A stretch of DNA of 64,000 bases from Sphingomonadales bacterium (GTDB lineage Bacteria > Pseudomonadota > Alphaproteobacteria > Sphingomonadales > Sphingomonadaceae): contig JADKCA010000003.1 of NCBI GenBank assembly GCA_016714795.1, forward strand, positions 62,001 to 126,000. Reading direction: 5' to 3'. Below, one piece after another: positions 25,116 to 34,681 of the stretch. Made by a program: the position numbers and the translations under genes. The notes under the pieces are model-generated. The model was not told the DNA's origin. It worked only from the letters and a program-made list of their open reading frames with translations, and did no database searches. Position 1 is the first letter of the stretch. The number at the start of each line of letters is the position of its first letter.

Positions 25116-25829
25116 CTACACCGCCGTCTTGAACGGCGTGAAGTCAGTGCCCTCGTCAAACAGGTCCACGCCTTCATGCCGTTTGAGCGCGCCCACCACG
25201 GCATAGGTGACGGGCGTCAGAATCGCTTCCCAGGCGACCTTCATGGCCCAGTTGGTGACCATGACCGTCATGATCTGTTTGTTGGACCAGATTCCGTAAA
25301 AAGCGAGCGGATAGAAGATCAGGCTGTCCACCGCCTGACCAAAGACCGTGGAGCCAATGGTGCGCGTCCACAGCATCCGGCCCTGGGTGAGCAGCTTCAT
25401 CCGCGCCAGCACGAAACTGTTCACGAACTCACCCAGCCAGAACGCCGTGATAGAGGCCAATGCGAGCCGCCAGAGATCGGAAAACACCGCCTCATATGCC
25501 GCCTGCCCGCCCCAGCCTTCCGCCGGTGGCATCTTGACAACGACGAACGCCATCAGCGCCATGAACAGCAAGGCCGCAAACCCCACCCAGATGCAGCGGC
25601 GCGCGCGCGCATAGCCATAAACTTCGGTCAGCACGTCCCCCAGCACATAGGAAATCGGGAAGAACAAAATGCCCGCCCCGAATGTGACACCCGCAACAGT
25701 CGCCAGTTTGGATGCGCCGATGATGTTGGAGAGCACCAGCACCACCACGAACGCGGCCATGATGATGTCGAATGACCGGAACTGGTGAACAGACTGGGCA
25801 GAGGCATGGCGGGGGGGCTGATCGGTCAT
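25116..25829 (-). CDS. yhhQ: Queuosine precursor transporter (YhhQ/VUT family)
   Basis: A 237-residue integral membrane protein with six or so hydrophobic segments. 'VLSNIIGASKLA', 'PISYVLGDVLTEVYGYARAR' and 'RTIGSTVFGQAVDSLIFYPLAFYG' are hallmarks of the VUT/YhhQ family, which imports queuosine precursors (preQ0/preQ1) for tRNA modification. I looked for a preQ1 riboswitch in the 87 bp before the tRNA gene and saw none. It is divergent from the tRNA-Arg gene. Length is normal. Confidence 0.92.
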   Translation of the reverse strand: MTDQPPRHASAQSVHQFRSFDIIMAAFVVVLVLSNIIGASKLATVAGVTFGAGILFFPISYVLGDVLTEVYGYARARRCIWVGFAALLFMALMAFVVVKMPPAEGWGGQAAYEAVFSDLWRLALASITAFWLGEFVNSFVLARMKLLTQGRMLWTRTIGSTVFGQAVDSLIFYPLAFYGIWSNKQIMTVMVTNWAMKVAWEAILTPVTYAVVGALKRHEGVDLFDEGTDFTPFKTAV

Positions 25830-25916
25830 GGAGCAATCATGCCTTCACCCCATGGACAGCGCAAGGTGCGTTGCGCCTTCCCTTTTTGGCGACCAGCCCT
25901 TATCGGCAAGGCGTGC

Positions 25917-25993
25917 GCGCCCGTAGCTCAGTTGGATAGAGCACGAGCCTTCTAAGCTTGGGGCCGCAGGTTCGAATCCTGCCGGGCGCGCCA
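25917..25993 (+). tRNA. tRNA-Arg(TCT)
   Basis: A complete 77-nt tRNA. Acceptor stem GCGCCCG (25917-25923) pairs with CGGGCGC (25983-25989), discriminator G, encoded CCA (25991-25993). Anticodon stem CGAGC/GCTTG with loop CTTCTAA; anticodon TCT at 25951-25953, reading AGA. T loop GTTCGAATC is normal. Confidence 0.97.
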
Positions 25994-26169
25994 ATCCTGT
26001 TTCGCCCATAGTCGCCGGGCGGGCGTTCGACCTTGCGAATCTTGTCGGGTTCGAACGCGCGCCAATCCGCCGCGCTTTATGTTTTCCAACGGCTTAACCC
26101 GATTCATTGCGGCTTCATTTGGCAACGCCTGCGCATTCTCCTGCCGAGTTTGACGTATGAGGACTGGGT

Positions 26170-26499
26170 ATGGCCCGTTTGTACAGCCTGAAGCCGCAAG
26201 CCGTGGAAAGCACGGAACGGCGCGAGAATGTCCGTATCGACACGGCGATCTGGGGCCGCATCCGGCTGCGCAACGGAGATGCGCATCCCGCGCGTTTCTG
26301 CAACCTGTCCGAAGGCGGTTTCATGGCGATGACGCCGGTTTCCATCCGCCGCTATTCGGAAATCGATGTGGAAATTCCCGCCATCGGCTGGCGCAGCGCC
26401 ATGGCCGCGTGGACCGAGGATGACCGCGTGGGCGGCGAGTTCGAGCCGCCGCTGGAAGCCGGGATTCTCGACCGGCTGATGACCTTCCGCAAGGACTGA
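26170..26499 (+). CDS. PilZ domain protein
   Basis: A 109-residue single-domain PilZ protein. The c-di-GMP-binding residues are present: RxxxR at R18-R22 ('RRENVR') and the (D/N)xSxxG box at N45-G50 ('NLSEGG'). No other domain, no signal peptide. It is the first of two adjacent PilZ genes, 110 bp apart, after the tRNA. Target process unknown. Confidence 0.85.
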   Translation: MARLYSLKPQAVESTERRENVRIDTAIWGRIRLRNGDAHPARFCNLSEGGFMAMTPVSIRRYSEIDVEIPAIGWRSAMAAWTEDDRVGGEFEPPLEAGILDRLMTFRKD

Positions 26500-26609
26500 G
26501 CCCCTCCAAATCGGAGGCATTTGCGCCGCGCGGATTTCACACGGTTTAACCAGTGATCCGCCATCCCTTCATCACCCGGAACGGTTCCGGGATTGAAGGA
26601 GACCGGCCC

Positions 26610-26930
26610 ATGTTCAAACCCGCCGCCGCACTGGAGATGCCTCTGCCCACGGAGCGCCGCCGTTCTGTGCGGATGCGGGCCAAGCCGCTTGATCTGATCA
26701 TGGAAACCTCTGTATTCGTGGATACGGTGCGGCTGCTCAATATCGGGCGGCTGGGCTTTTCGGTGTCCACTCCCATCGCCTATCCGGCAGGAACCCCGCT
26801 GCGGCTGCTGATCCCCGGTCATGAAACGTTGACAGCGCGGGCGGTGTGGTTTGCCCGCAATCAACTGGGTGCGCGCTTTGACGAGCCGCTGGATGAAGAT
26901 TTGCTGTTCATCCTGACCGAAGAAGACTGA
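26610..26930 (+). CDS. PilZ domain protein with altered c-di-GMP box
   Basis: A 106-residue PilZ-like protein. The arginine-rich part is 'TERRRSVRMRA', but the second box reads 'NIGRLG', so the Ser of (D/N)xSxxG is Gly; binding of c-di-GMP is therefore uncertain. The ATG at 26610 follows AAGGAG; the upstream in-frame start at 26553 has no such site. Its 3' end overlaps the convergent recG by 23 bp. Confidence 0.75.
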   Translation: MFKPAAALEMPLPTERRRSVRMRAKPLDLIMETSVFVDTVRLLNIGRLGFSVSTPIAYPAGTPLRLLIPGHETLTARAVWFARNQLGARFDEPLDEDLLFILTEED

Positions 26931-28974
26931 CCGCCGAATCGCGTTCAAACAAATAGAGCGCCACCCGCGCCGCCTGCCCCCGCTCACCCGCCAGACCGCC
27001 ATCGCGATCGACCAGCAGGCGGGCATCATCGGTGGCGGTCTGGATCAGGGCATTGACCTGTTCGGGATTGGCCAGCCGGAAACCAGCCTCCCCCGATTGC
27101 CGCGTGCCCAGCACTTCGCCGCCGCCGCGCAGGCGCAGATCCTCCTCGGCAATGCGGAAGCCGTCATTGCTCTCCCGCATCAGCGCCAGCCGGGCGCGGG
27201 CGGTTTCACTGAGCGGCGCATCGCTGCGGATCAGCAGGCAGTTGGACTCACCGCCCCCGCGCCCCACGCGCCCGCGCAACTGGTGGAGCTGGGCGAGCCC
27301 GAACCGGTCGGCCTCCTCGATGATGATGAGCGTGGCATTGGGCACATCCACGCCGACTTCGATGACGGTTGTTGCCACCAGCACCGCCACCTCGCCGCGC
27401 TGGAACCGGTCCATCACCGCGTCCTTGTCCGGCCCCTTCATCCGGCCATGGACAAGTCCGACGCGATCCCCGAACCGCGCCTTCAACGCGGCAAAACGGG
27501 CTTCGGCTGCTGCGCGGTCGCTTGTTTCATTCTCTTCGACCAAGGGGCACACCCAATAGGCCTGCCCACCATGGGACACATGCCGGGCAAGCCCGTCCAC
27601 CACGGCGGGAATCCGGTCATGCGCCATCACGCTGGTGCGGATCGGCTGCCGTCCGGGCGGCATCTCGTCGATGCGGCTGACGTCCATCTCTCCATAATGT
27701 GTCAGCGTCAGCGTGCGCGGGATGGGCGTGGCCGTCATGACCAGCAGATGCGGCGGCTTTTCCGCCTTGGCTTGCAGCATCATCCGCTGCGCCACGCCAA
27801 AGCGGTGCTGCTCGTCCACGATCACCAGCCCCAGCGCCTTGTAAGCCACTGCCTCCTGAAAAATCGCGTGCGTGCCGATGAGAATGTCGATGCTGCCATT
27901 GGCCAGTCCCATCAGCGTTGATTCGCGTGACTTTCCCTTGTCCCGCCCAGTGAGGATCGCGACGTTGATGGGGAGGCCTGCGACTTGCGCCGAAATGGTG
28001 GCAAAATGCTGGCGCGCGAGGATCTCGGTCGGGGCGAGCATCGCTCCCTGAAACCCTGCTTCCACTGCTGCCAAAAGCGTGTGCAGCGCGACCATCGTCT
28101 TGCCGGAGCCGACATCGCCCTGCACCAGCCGCGTCATGGGCACCTGCTGCGCCAGATCGCCTTCGATCTCGCGGATCACACGCTGCTGGGCACCCGTCAG
28201 CGCATAGGGCAGTTTCAACTGATCGCGCAGCCGCCCGTCGCCCGCAATCGCCTGCCCCCGCCGCCTGCGCGAGGAGGCGCGGACCAGCATCAGCGCCAGT
28301 TGATTGGCAAAAATCTCGTCATAGGCGAGCCGGGCGCGGGCGCGTTCATCGCGCGGATCGGCGTGCGCGGCCTCCACCGCCTCACGCCAGTCCGCCCAAC
28401 CGCGCTGCGCCTTCAGCGACGGCTCGATCCATTCGGGCAGGATCGGCGCGCGTTCCAGCGCCATGGCCGCCAGATGCCGCATCCGCTTGCCCGTCAGCCC
28501 TTCGGACAGCGGATACACCGCCTCGCGCGCGGGCAGGCTGTCTGCCTCGTTCAGCGCGAGCACATGATCGGGGTGGACGATCTGGAGTTCCTGCCCGTAA
28601 CTCTCCAGCTTGCCGGAAATCAGGCGCGGCTCGCCCAGCGGCAACAACTTCCGCACCCAGCCCGCATTGCCGCCGAAATAGACGAGCGAGACATAGTCCC
28701 CGCCTTTATCCACTGCATGAACGCGGATCGGCCCGCGCGGGGAGCGGCCTGATTTGTAATCGACCGGCGTCAGTTCAATGATGATCGTGCGCCCCGCATC
28801 GCTCATCTTCAGGCCGTCCACCGCCACCCGCTCCACCATGCCGGTGGGCAGATGGAACAGCAGGTCCACCACACGCGTCAGCCCCAATTTGCCCAATGGT
28901 TTGGACAAGCTGACCCCGACGCCTTTCAGCGCCTCGGTTTCGGCAAAGAGCGGGTTGAGGATTTCGGGTCTCAT
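26908..28974 (-). CDS. recG: ATP-dependent DNA helicase RecG
   Basis: A 688-residue RecG, which remodels stalled replication forks and Holliday junctions. N-terminal wedge/OB domain includes 'LGKLGLTRVVDLLFHLP' and 'SGKLESYGQELQIVHPDHV'. Helicase motifs: 'QGDVGSGKTMVAL' (I), 'VDEQHRFGVAQR' (II), 'MTATPIPRTL' (III), 'TTVIEVGVDVPNAT' (V) and 'QLHQLRGRVGRGG' (VI). Start at 28974 (MRPEILNPLFAE); the frame runs further upstream but not with family sequence. Divergent from sdhE. Confidence 0.96.
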   Translation of the reverse strand: MRPEILNPLFAETEALKGVGVSLSKPLGKLGLTRVVDLLFHLPTGMVERVAVDGLKMSDAGRTIIIELTPVDYKSGRSPRGPIRVHAVDKGGDYVSLVYFGGNAGWVRKLLPLGEPRLISGKLESYGQELQIVHPDHVLALNEADSLPAREAVYPLSEGLTGKRMRHLAAMALERAPILPEWIEPSLKAQRGWADWREAVEAAHADPRDERARARLAYDEIFANQLALMLVRASSRRRRGQAIAGDGRLRDQLKLPYALTGAQQRVIREIEGDLAQQVPMTRLVQGDVGSGKTMVALHTLLAAVEAGFQGAMLAPTEILARQHFATISAQVAGLPINVAILTGRDKGKSRESTLMGLANGSIDILIGTHAIFQEAVAYKALGLVIVDEQHRFGVAQRMMLQAKAEKPPHLLVMTATPIPRTLTLTHYGEMDVSRIDEMPPGRQPIRTSVMAHDRIPAVVDGLARHVSHGGQAYWVCPLVEENETSDRAAAEARFAALKARFGDRVGLVHGRMKGPDKDAVMDRFQRGEVAVLVATTVIEVGVDVPNATLIIIEEADRFGLAQLHQLRGRVGRGGGESNCLLIRSDAPLSETARARLALMRESNDGFRIAEEDLRLRGGGEVLGTRQSGEAGFRLANPEQVNALIQTATDDARLLVDRDGGLAGERGQAARVALYLFERDSAVSLLRSG

Positions 28975-29050
28975 GGCTATGCGACATGCCATAACCCAGC
29001 CCGCGACGCAGATCAAAATGCGTGGCGGGCCAATGCTGTTTGGACGCCCT

Positions 29051-29335
29051 ATGGACCGCGAAATCCGCCTGAAACGCCTGAAGTTCCGCGCCGAACATCG
29101 CGGCACGCGGGAGGCTGACTATATGATCGGCGGCTTTTGCGCTGCCTATTCCCAAGGCTGGAGCGACGCGGACATTGCGTGGTTCGAATCTTTTCTGGAA
29201 GAGCAGGATGTGGACATCATGGCCTGGGCACTGGGCACGGTGGACGTGCCAGAGCAATGGCAGCACCCGTTGATGACAGCATTCAAGCGGCTGGATTATG
29301 TGGAGTTGCCGGGCATTCCCAAACCGTCGTGCTGA
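29051..29335 (+). CDS. sdhE: FAD assembly factor SdhE
   Basis: A 94-residue SdhE/YgfY-type protein, which promotes covalent flavinylation of succinate dehydrogenase. 'RLKRLKFRAEHRGTREADYMIGGF' carries the conserved RGxxE motif and is followed by 'FESFLEEQDVDIMAWALG'. I used the ATG at 29051 (MDREIRLKRLK), where family proteins usually start; in-frame ATGs at 29018 and 29032 are possible and no clear ribosome site decides. It is followed 21 bp later by mfd, a common alphaproteobacterial order. Confidence 0.88.
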   Translation: MDREIRLKRLKFRAEHRGTREADYMIGGFCAAYSQGWSDADIAWFESFLEEQDVDIMAWALGTVDVPEQWQHPLMTAFKRLDYVELPGIPKPSC

Positions 29336-29356
29336 GCTTGAAACAATGATAAGAAT

Positions 29357-32300
29357 ATGACCATCCAGCGCATCCTCTCCTCCCCCACGCCGCTCACCCT
29401 TTCAGGCGTGCCCACCGGCTTCCTGCCCTGGCTGGTGACAGACCTAGCGCGCGCGGCCTCCACGCGGGCGGTGCTGATCGCGGCGGATGATATGGCGATG
29501 CGGGCGGTGGCCGAAACAGCCGCCTATTTTGCGCCCGAAGTGGAAGTGCTGACCTTTCCGGGCTGGGATTGTCTGCCCTATGACCGCGCTTCGCCCTCGC
29601 TGCGCGCGACCTCGGAGCGGCTGGCCTGCCTTGCCGCGCTCCAGAAAAAGCCGGACCGGCCCCAACTTGTCATCACCACGGTCAACGCCGCGACCCAGCG
29701 AACTTTGACGCCCTTTCGCATCCGCCAACTCTCTGCACGGCTGGCGGCAGGTGAACGCATCGACCGCGACCGGCTGGTCGATCTGCTTGCCGCAAACGGC
29801 TATGTCCGCACCGATACCGTGGCTGATGCAGGCGAATTTGCAGTGCGCGGCAGCCTTGTCGACCTCTTTCCATCCGGTCAGCCTTATGGTTTGCGGCTCG
29901 ACTTTTTCGGGGACGAAATTGAATCGGTTCGCAGCTTTGACCCAGCGGACCAGCGCAGCATTGGCAAGGTGGAGAATTTCACTCTGCTTCCCGCGTCCGA
30001 AGCCTTGCTGGAGGAAGCCGGCATCAAGCGCTTCCGTTCGCGTTATCGCGAGATGTTTGGCGCAACCGCAACCGGCGATCCGCTCTATCAGGCGATTTCG
30101 GACGGACGGCGGCTCGCCGGGATGGACCATTGGCTGCCGCTGATCGAGGAAAAGCTTTCGACCTTGTTTGAGCATCTGGGCGATGACACGCTGATCCTGC
30201 GCGATGCAGGCAGCGAAGGCGCGGTGTCTGCACGATTCGACGCGATCAGCGACTATCATGGCAACCGCGAGCGCGCGCAATCGGCAGAGCCGGGCAGTTA
30301 TCGCCCGCTCGCCCCCGAAGCGCTTTATCTGAGCGAGAAGGATTGGCGCGGCCTCATCAAGAGCCACCCCATTCACCTCGCCACGCCCTTTCGTGAGCCC
30401 GAATCCAAATCGGTGATGGATTTTTCGGTGGAAGGCGCACGCGATTTCGCACCCGAACGCACCAAGGGCGACAATGTGTATGACGCACTGGTGCGCCATG
30501 CCAATGATCTGCGGCGCGATAGCCGGGGCGTCATCCTCGCCTGCTATTCCACCGGCTCGCGCGAGCGGCTGAAGGGGCTGCTGGCAGATCACGGCATGAC
30601 CGGGCTGGTGCTGGCGGACAGCTGGCAAGAGGCTTTGGGACATGCGAGCGCGCACAAGATCGCCCTCATCACCCTGCCGCTCGATCACGGCTTTACCACG
30701 GCCTCCTTCTCGCTCCTCACCGAGCAGGACGCGCTGGGCGACCGGCTGGTGCGTCGCTCCAAGCGCCGCAAGTCCGCCGACGCCTTCCTCGCCGAACTCG
30801 CCGCGCTGACACCGGGTGATCTGGTGGTCCATGTCGAGCATGGCATTGGCCGCTATGAAGGGCTGATGCAGGTGCCGGTGGCCAAGGCCCCGCATGATTG
30901 CGTCGCATTGTCCTATGCGGGCGGCGACAAGCTCTATGTGCCGGTCGAGAATATCGACGTGCTGTCGCGCTATGGCAGTGATGCGGACGGCGTTGCGCTG
31001 GACCGGCTGGGCGGCGAAGCATGGCAACGGCGCAAGGCGAAGATGAAGGAGCGCATCCGCGAGATTGCGGGCGAACTCATCGCCACGGCGGCCAAGCGCG
31101 CCTTGCGTTCCGGCGAACCCGCAGAGGCCGAACCCGGTGCCTATGCCGAATTTTCCAATCGCTTCCCCTATCAGGAAACCGACGATCAGGACCGCGCAAT
31201 CGCCGAAGTGCTGGACGATCTGGCGAGCGGCAAGCCGATGGACCGGCTGGTCGTGGGCGATGTCGGCTTCGGCAAGACCGAAGTCGCGTTGCGGGCTGCG
31301 TTCGTCGCCGCCATGGCAGGCCAGCAGGTCGCCATCGTCTGCCCGACAACCCTGCTCGCCCGCCAGCATTTCCAGAATTTCGTGGAGCGCTTTGCAGGCT
31401 TTCCGCTCAATATCGGCCGCCTGTCCCGCCTTGTCCCCGCCCATGAGGCCAGAGACACGCGCGAGGGGCTGGAAGCGGGCACCATCGACATTGTGGTGGG
31501 CACGCACGCCATCCTCGCCAAAGGCATCGCGTTCAAGCGGCTGGGGCTGGTGATCGTGGACGAGGAGCAGCGCTTTGGCGTGGTCCACAAGGAGCGGCTG
31601 AAAGCGATGAAGGCGGATGTTCATGTCCTCACGCTCACCGCCACACCGATTCCGCGCACGCTGCAAATGGCGATGTCTGGCCTGCGCGAAATGTCCGTCA
31701 TCCAGACGCCGCCGGTCGATCGGCTCGCCGTGCGCACTTATGTGATGCCTTGGGACAAGGTGGTGCTGCGCGAAGCGTTGCTGCGCGAACATTATCGCGG
31801 CGGGCAGAGCTTTTTCATCACGCCGCGCATCAAGGATCTGCCCGAAATCGAGGAGTTCCTGCAAAAGGAAGTGCCCGAAACCCGCTATGTCATCGCGCAC
31901 GGCCAAATGGCGGCGGGCGAAGTGGAAGAGCGGATGTCCGCCTTTTATGACAAGAAATATGATGTTCTCGTCTCCACGACGATCATCGAGAGCGGGATCG
32001 ACATTCCCAGCGCCAACACGATGGTGATCCACCGGGCAGACCGGTTCGGGCTTGCCCAGCTTTACCAGCTGCGCGGGCGCGTGGGCCGCTCCAAAACCCG
32101 CGCTTACGCCTATCTCACCACGCCCGCCAATCGCGTGACGACCGAGACGGCGGACAAGCGGCTGAAAGTCCTCTCCGATCTCGACTCGCTGGGCGCAGGC
32201 TTCCAGCTGGCCAGCCATGATCTGGACCAGCGCGGGGCGGGCAATCTGCTGGGGGATGAACAGTCGGGCCATATCAAGGAAGTCGGCTTCGAACTCTACC

Positions 32301-32815
32301 AGTCGATGCTGGAGGAAGCGATCATGGACGCCAAGGCGCATGGCCAGCGGGAGCAGAGCACGCGCGATCTTTCGCCGCAGATCACAACCGATGCGCCCAT
32401 CCTCATTCCAGACACTTATGTGCCCGATCTCGATCTGCGCATGGGCCTGTATCGCCGCGTCAACGAACTGACCAATGACGGCGAAATCGAAGCCTTTGCC
32501 GCCGAACTGATCGACCGCTTCGGTGCCCTGCCGCAGGAAACGGAGAATCTGCTGACAGTGATGCGGATCAAGCTGAATGCCAGGAATGCGCATATTTCCA
32601 AGATTGATCTGGGGCCAAAGGGCGCGCTCGTCTCCTTCTGGAATGACAAATTTCCGAAGGTGGACAATCTGCTCGCTTATGTCGCGCGGTTGCAGGGGGT
32701 GGCGAAGCTGCGGCCAGACATGAAGCTTTCCATCACCCGTGCCTGGGCCGATCCGCTGGCGCGGCTGAACGGAGCGCTGCAATTGTCGCGGGGGCTGGCG
32801 AAGGCAGCATCGTGA
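29357..32815 (+). CDS. mfd: Transcription-repair coupling factor
   Basis: A 1152-residue Mfd, which removes stalled RNA polymerase and recruits UvrA. The N-terminal UvrB-like region contains 'FPGWDCLPYDRASPS'; the RNA-polymerase-interacting domain has 'PGDLVVHVEHGIGRYEGL'; the RecG-like translocase has 'VGDVGFGKTEVALRAAF', 'VDEEQRFGVVHKE', 'TLTATPIPRTLQMA', 'TTIIESGIDIPSANT' and 'QLYQLRGRVGRS'; a TRCF C-terminal domain closes it. Length is full. It lies just after sdhE. Confidence 0.97.
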   Translation: MTIQRILSSPTPLTLSGVPTGFLPWLVTDLARAASTRAVLIAADDMAMRAVAETAAYFAPEVEVLTFPGWDCLPYDRASPSLRATSERLACLAALQKKPDRPQLVITTVNAATQRTLTPFRIRQLSARLAAGERIDRDRLVDLLAANGYVRTDTVADAGEFAVRGSLVDLFPSGQPYGLRLDFFGDEIESVRSFDPADQRSIGKVENFTLLPASEALLEEAGIKRFRSRYREMFGATATGDPLYQAISDGRRLAGMDHWLPLIEEKLSTLFEHLGDDTLILRDAGSEGAVSARFDAISDYHGNRERAQSAEPGSYRPLAPEALYLSEKDWRGLIKSHPIHLATPFREPESKSVMDFSVEGARDFAPERTKGDNVYDALVRHANDLRRDSRGVILACYSTGSRERLKGLLADHGMTGLVLADSWQEALGHASAHKIALITLPLDHGFTTASFSLLTEQDALGDRLVRRSKRRKSADAFLAELAALTPGDLVVHVEHGIGRYEGLMQVPVAKAPHDCVALSYAGGDKLYVPVENIDVLSRYGSDADGVALDRLGGEAWQRRKAKMKERIREIAGELIATAAKRALRSGEPAEAEPGAYAEFSNRFPYQETDDQDRAIAEVLDDLASGKPMDRLVVGDVGFGKTEVALRAAFVAAMAGQQVAIVCPTTLLARQHFQNFVERFAGFPLNIGRLSRLVPAHEARDTREGLEAGTIDIVVGTHAILAKGIAFKRLGLVIVDEEQRFGVVHKERLKAMKADVHVLTLTATPIPRTLQMAMSGLREMSVIQTPPVDRLAVRTYVMPWDKVVLREALLREHYRGGQSFFITPRIKDLPEIEEFLQKEVPETRYVIAHGQMAAGEVEERMSAFYDKKYDVLVSTTIIESGIDIPSANTMVIHRADRFGLAQLYQLRGRVGRSKTRAYAYLTTPANRVTTETADKRLKVLSDLDSLGAGFQLASHDLDQRGAGNLLGDEQSGHIKEVGFELYQSMLEEAIMDAKAHGQREQSTRDLSPQITTDAPILIPDTYVPDLDLRMGLYRRVNELTNDGEIEAFAAELIDRFGALPQETENLLTVMRIKLNARNAHISKIDLGPKGALVSFWNDKFPKVDNLLAYVARLQGVAKLRPDMKLSITRAWADPLARLNGALQLSRGLAKAAS

Positions 32816-32881
32816 ACGACGCAAAGTTGCGTTCGTGTCGAGCGAAGTCGGGACACTGGCAGGGGTCGCGCTTTGCGCCCC

Positions 32882-34603
32882 CTACCCCTCTCCGCGCACC
32901 ATTTCTTCCAGCGCCACGCTGTTGATCGGGCGGGAGCGGAGGAACCCCTGATAATGGCTGCACCCTTCACGGGCGAGCAACGCGAGCTGGCCTTCGCTCT
33001 CCACGCCTTCCGCCACGACGGAAAGACCGAGCGAGCGCGCCAGCCCGATCACGCTTTTCACCACCAGACTCGCCCGTTCCGAGCGCAGGATGCCGTCGGC
33101 AAAGCCCTTGTCTATCTTCAGATAATCGGCAGGCAGCGCATTGAGATAAGCGAGGCTGGAATATCCTGTTCCGAAATCGTCAATGGCAACGCGGCACCCG
33201 CCCGCGCGCAACTGGTTGAGCACGCGCGCGGCCGCTTCCAGATCCCCCATCAGTCCGCTTTCGGTGACTTCAATCGTCATGCGTTCGCGCGGGAAATGCG
33301 CCTCATCGATGATCATCAGCATGGACCGCGCAAAGCGCGGCACGGCCAGATCAGCGGCAGTCACATTGATGGACAGGCGCAAATGGCTGAGCGCTTCCGG
33401 CCATTCGGCGGCCATGCGGACGGCCTTTTTGTGCACATGGCGCGAGAGTTCGATCATATGATCCGATTGTTCGGCAACGGCAAAGAGCGTCGCCGCGCCA
33501 ATCTCTCCATGGCGCGGATGGTTCCAGCGGGCGAGCGCTTCCACACCTTCGATCCGCCCCGTTGCAATGGCGACCTGCGGCTGAAACAGGATGTCGATCT
33601 GGCCGCGCGTGATCGCCGCGCGCAAATCGCCTGCCAACGATTCGGTGCGCATCGCCGCTTCTGCGGCATCGCCCACCAGAAAGCGGACAGGCCCGGATTC
33701 GGCGACACCGGCATCCTTGATCGCGGCATTGGCGCGGCGGAGCAACGTCAGCGCCGTCCGGTCCCGTTCCAGCGCGCGGACGATGCCGATCCGGCACCCC
33801 AGCTGGAGCGTCTCCCGCGCCGAAGAGAAAGGCCGCGCCACGGTGTCCACAATTGCTTCCGCCAGCAGGCCAAGGCGCGCATTGCTGATCTCTCCGGCAA
33901 AGGCGATGGCAAATTCCGCACCGCGCATCCGGGCGAATAGCGCATCCGCCCCCACCGTTTCGGACACGAGCGGCTCGATCCGATGCGCAACGGCGCGCAG
34001 GGCGGCATCCCCCGCTTCACGGCCAAAGGCGGAATTGACCACGTCAAAGCGCGCCATGTCGATCAGCAGCAGCGCAACCGGCTGACTGGTCAACCGGGCA
34101 TTGATCCAGTGCCGCAGCGCCTGCGCATCCGAAAAGCCGGTTAGTGTGTCGCGACCGGTTTCTGCTTCGATGGGGAAGACGGGGGCCGGCAATCCCATCC
34201 GTCGGCGACAGGCACGCCCGGCGAGTTGCAGCGCGCTCGCCAGCTCCGTATCGGAAAAGGGCGCGGCAAGCACTTGAGACACGCCCGCTTCCACCAGACG
34301 GGGCAGCAGTGCTTTCTTACGCCGTTCATACACTGCAATCAGCGCCCCGCCCTGTGCTTCCACCACAGGCGCAAGCCGGGCAATGGCCGCAATGCCTTCT
34401 TCAGACGCGTCACGCACATCCACGATGAACGGAGCAGCCTGACTGACGGCAAAGCGCCGTTCAATGCCCGCAATGCGCCGCGCGGCCGTCACGCGGCATC
34501 CCAGCGCCGCAAGCTGCGCACTCAACGCATCGCGATGCGCGAAGGAGAGCAGCATGACGGAATCACCGTGCATGGCAGGCGTTTTGCGGGCAGACATTGC
34601 CAT
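32882..34603 (-). CDS. Degenerate-GGDEF / EAL cyclic-di-GMP protein
   Basis: A 573-residue protein. Residues 14-130 resemble a receiver-like fold but lack a clear phosphorylation Asp. Residues about 150-310 are a GGDEF domain whose signature is R227-G-A-E-F, so cyclase activity is unlikely. Residues about 325-565 are an EAL domain with E355-A-L, 'VTESGLMGD', D475-D476 in 'IDDFGTGYSSL' and 'LKIDKGF', so phosphodiesterase activity is likely. The GGDEF half may bind GTP as a regulator. No membrane segment. ATG at 34603 or 34597; upstream AGAGA fits the second slightly better. Divergent from moaA. Confidence 0.88.
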   Translation of the reverse strand: MAMSARKTPAMHGDSVMLLSFAHRDALSAQLAALGCRVTAARRIAGIERRFAVSQAAPFIVDVRDASEEGIAAIARLAPVVEAQGGALIAVYERRKKALLPRLVEAGVSQVLAAPFSDTELASALQLAGRACRRRMGLPAPVFPIEAETGRDTLTGFSDAQALRHWINARLTSQPVALLLIDMARFDVVNSAFGREAGDAALRAVAHRIEPLVSETVGADALFARMRGAEFAIAFAGEISNARLGLLAEAIVDTVARPFSSARETLQLGCRIGIVRALERDRTALTLLRRANAAIKDAGVAESGPVRFLVGDAAEAAMRTESLAGDLRAAITRGQIDILFQPQVAIATGRIEGVEALARWNHPRHGEIGAATLFAVAEQSDHMIELSRHVHKKAVRMAAEWPEALSHLRLSINVTAADLAVPRFARSMLMIIDEAHFPRERMTIEVTESGLMGDLEAAARVLNQLRAGGCRVAIDDFGTGYSSLAYLNALPADYLKIDKGFADGILRSERASLVVKSVIGLARSLGLSVVAEGVESEGQLALLAREGCSHYQGFLRSRPINSVALEEMVRGEG

Positions 34604-34681
34604 TCTCTAGCACAGCTTTGCTGACAGAGGCTTAATCGCCCCCTTGCCCCTGCCCGCCCCATAACCTAGCTAACAAGAACC

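Noticed and set aside
25830..25916. preQ1 riboswitch before yhhQ
   Set aside because: I could not fold a preQ1 aptamer-like stem with an A-rich tail; the region looks like an ordinary divergent spacer with the tRNA promoter.
29444..32824. 1126-codon open frame on the minus strand opposite mfd
   Set aside because: It is a full-length antisense shadow; mfd on the + strand has every helicase motif.
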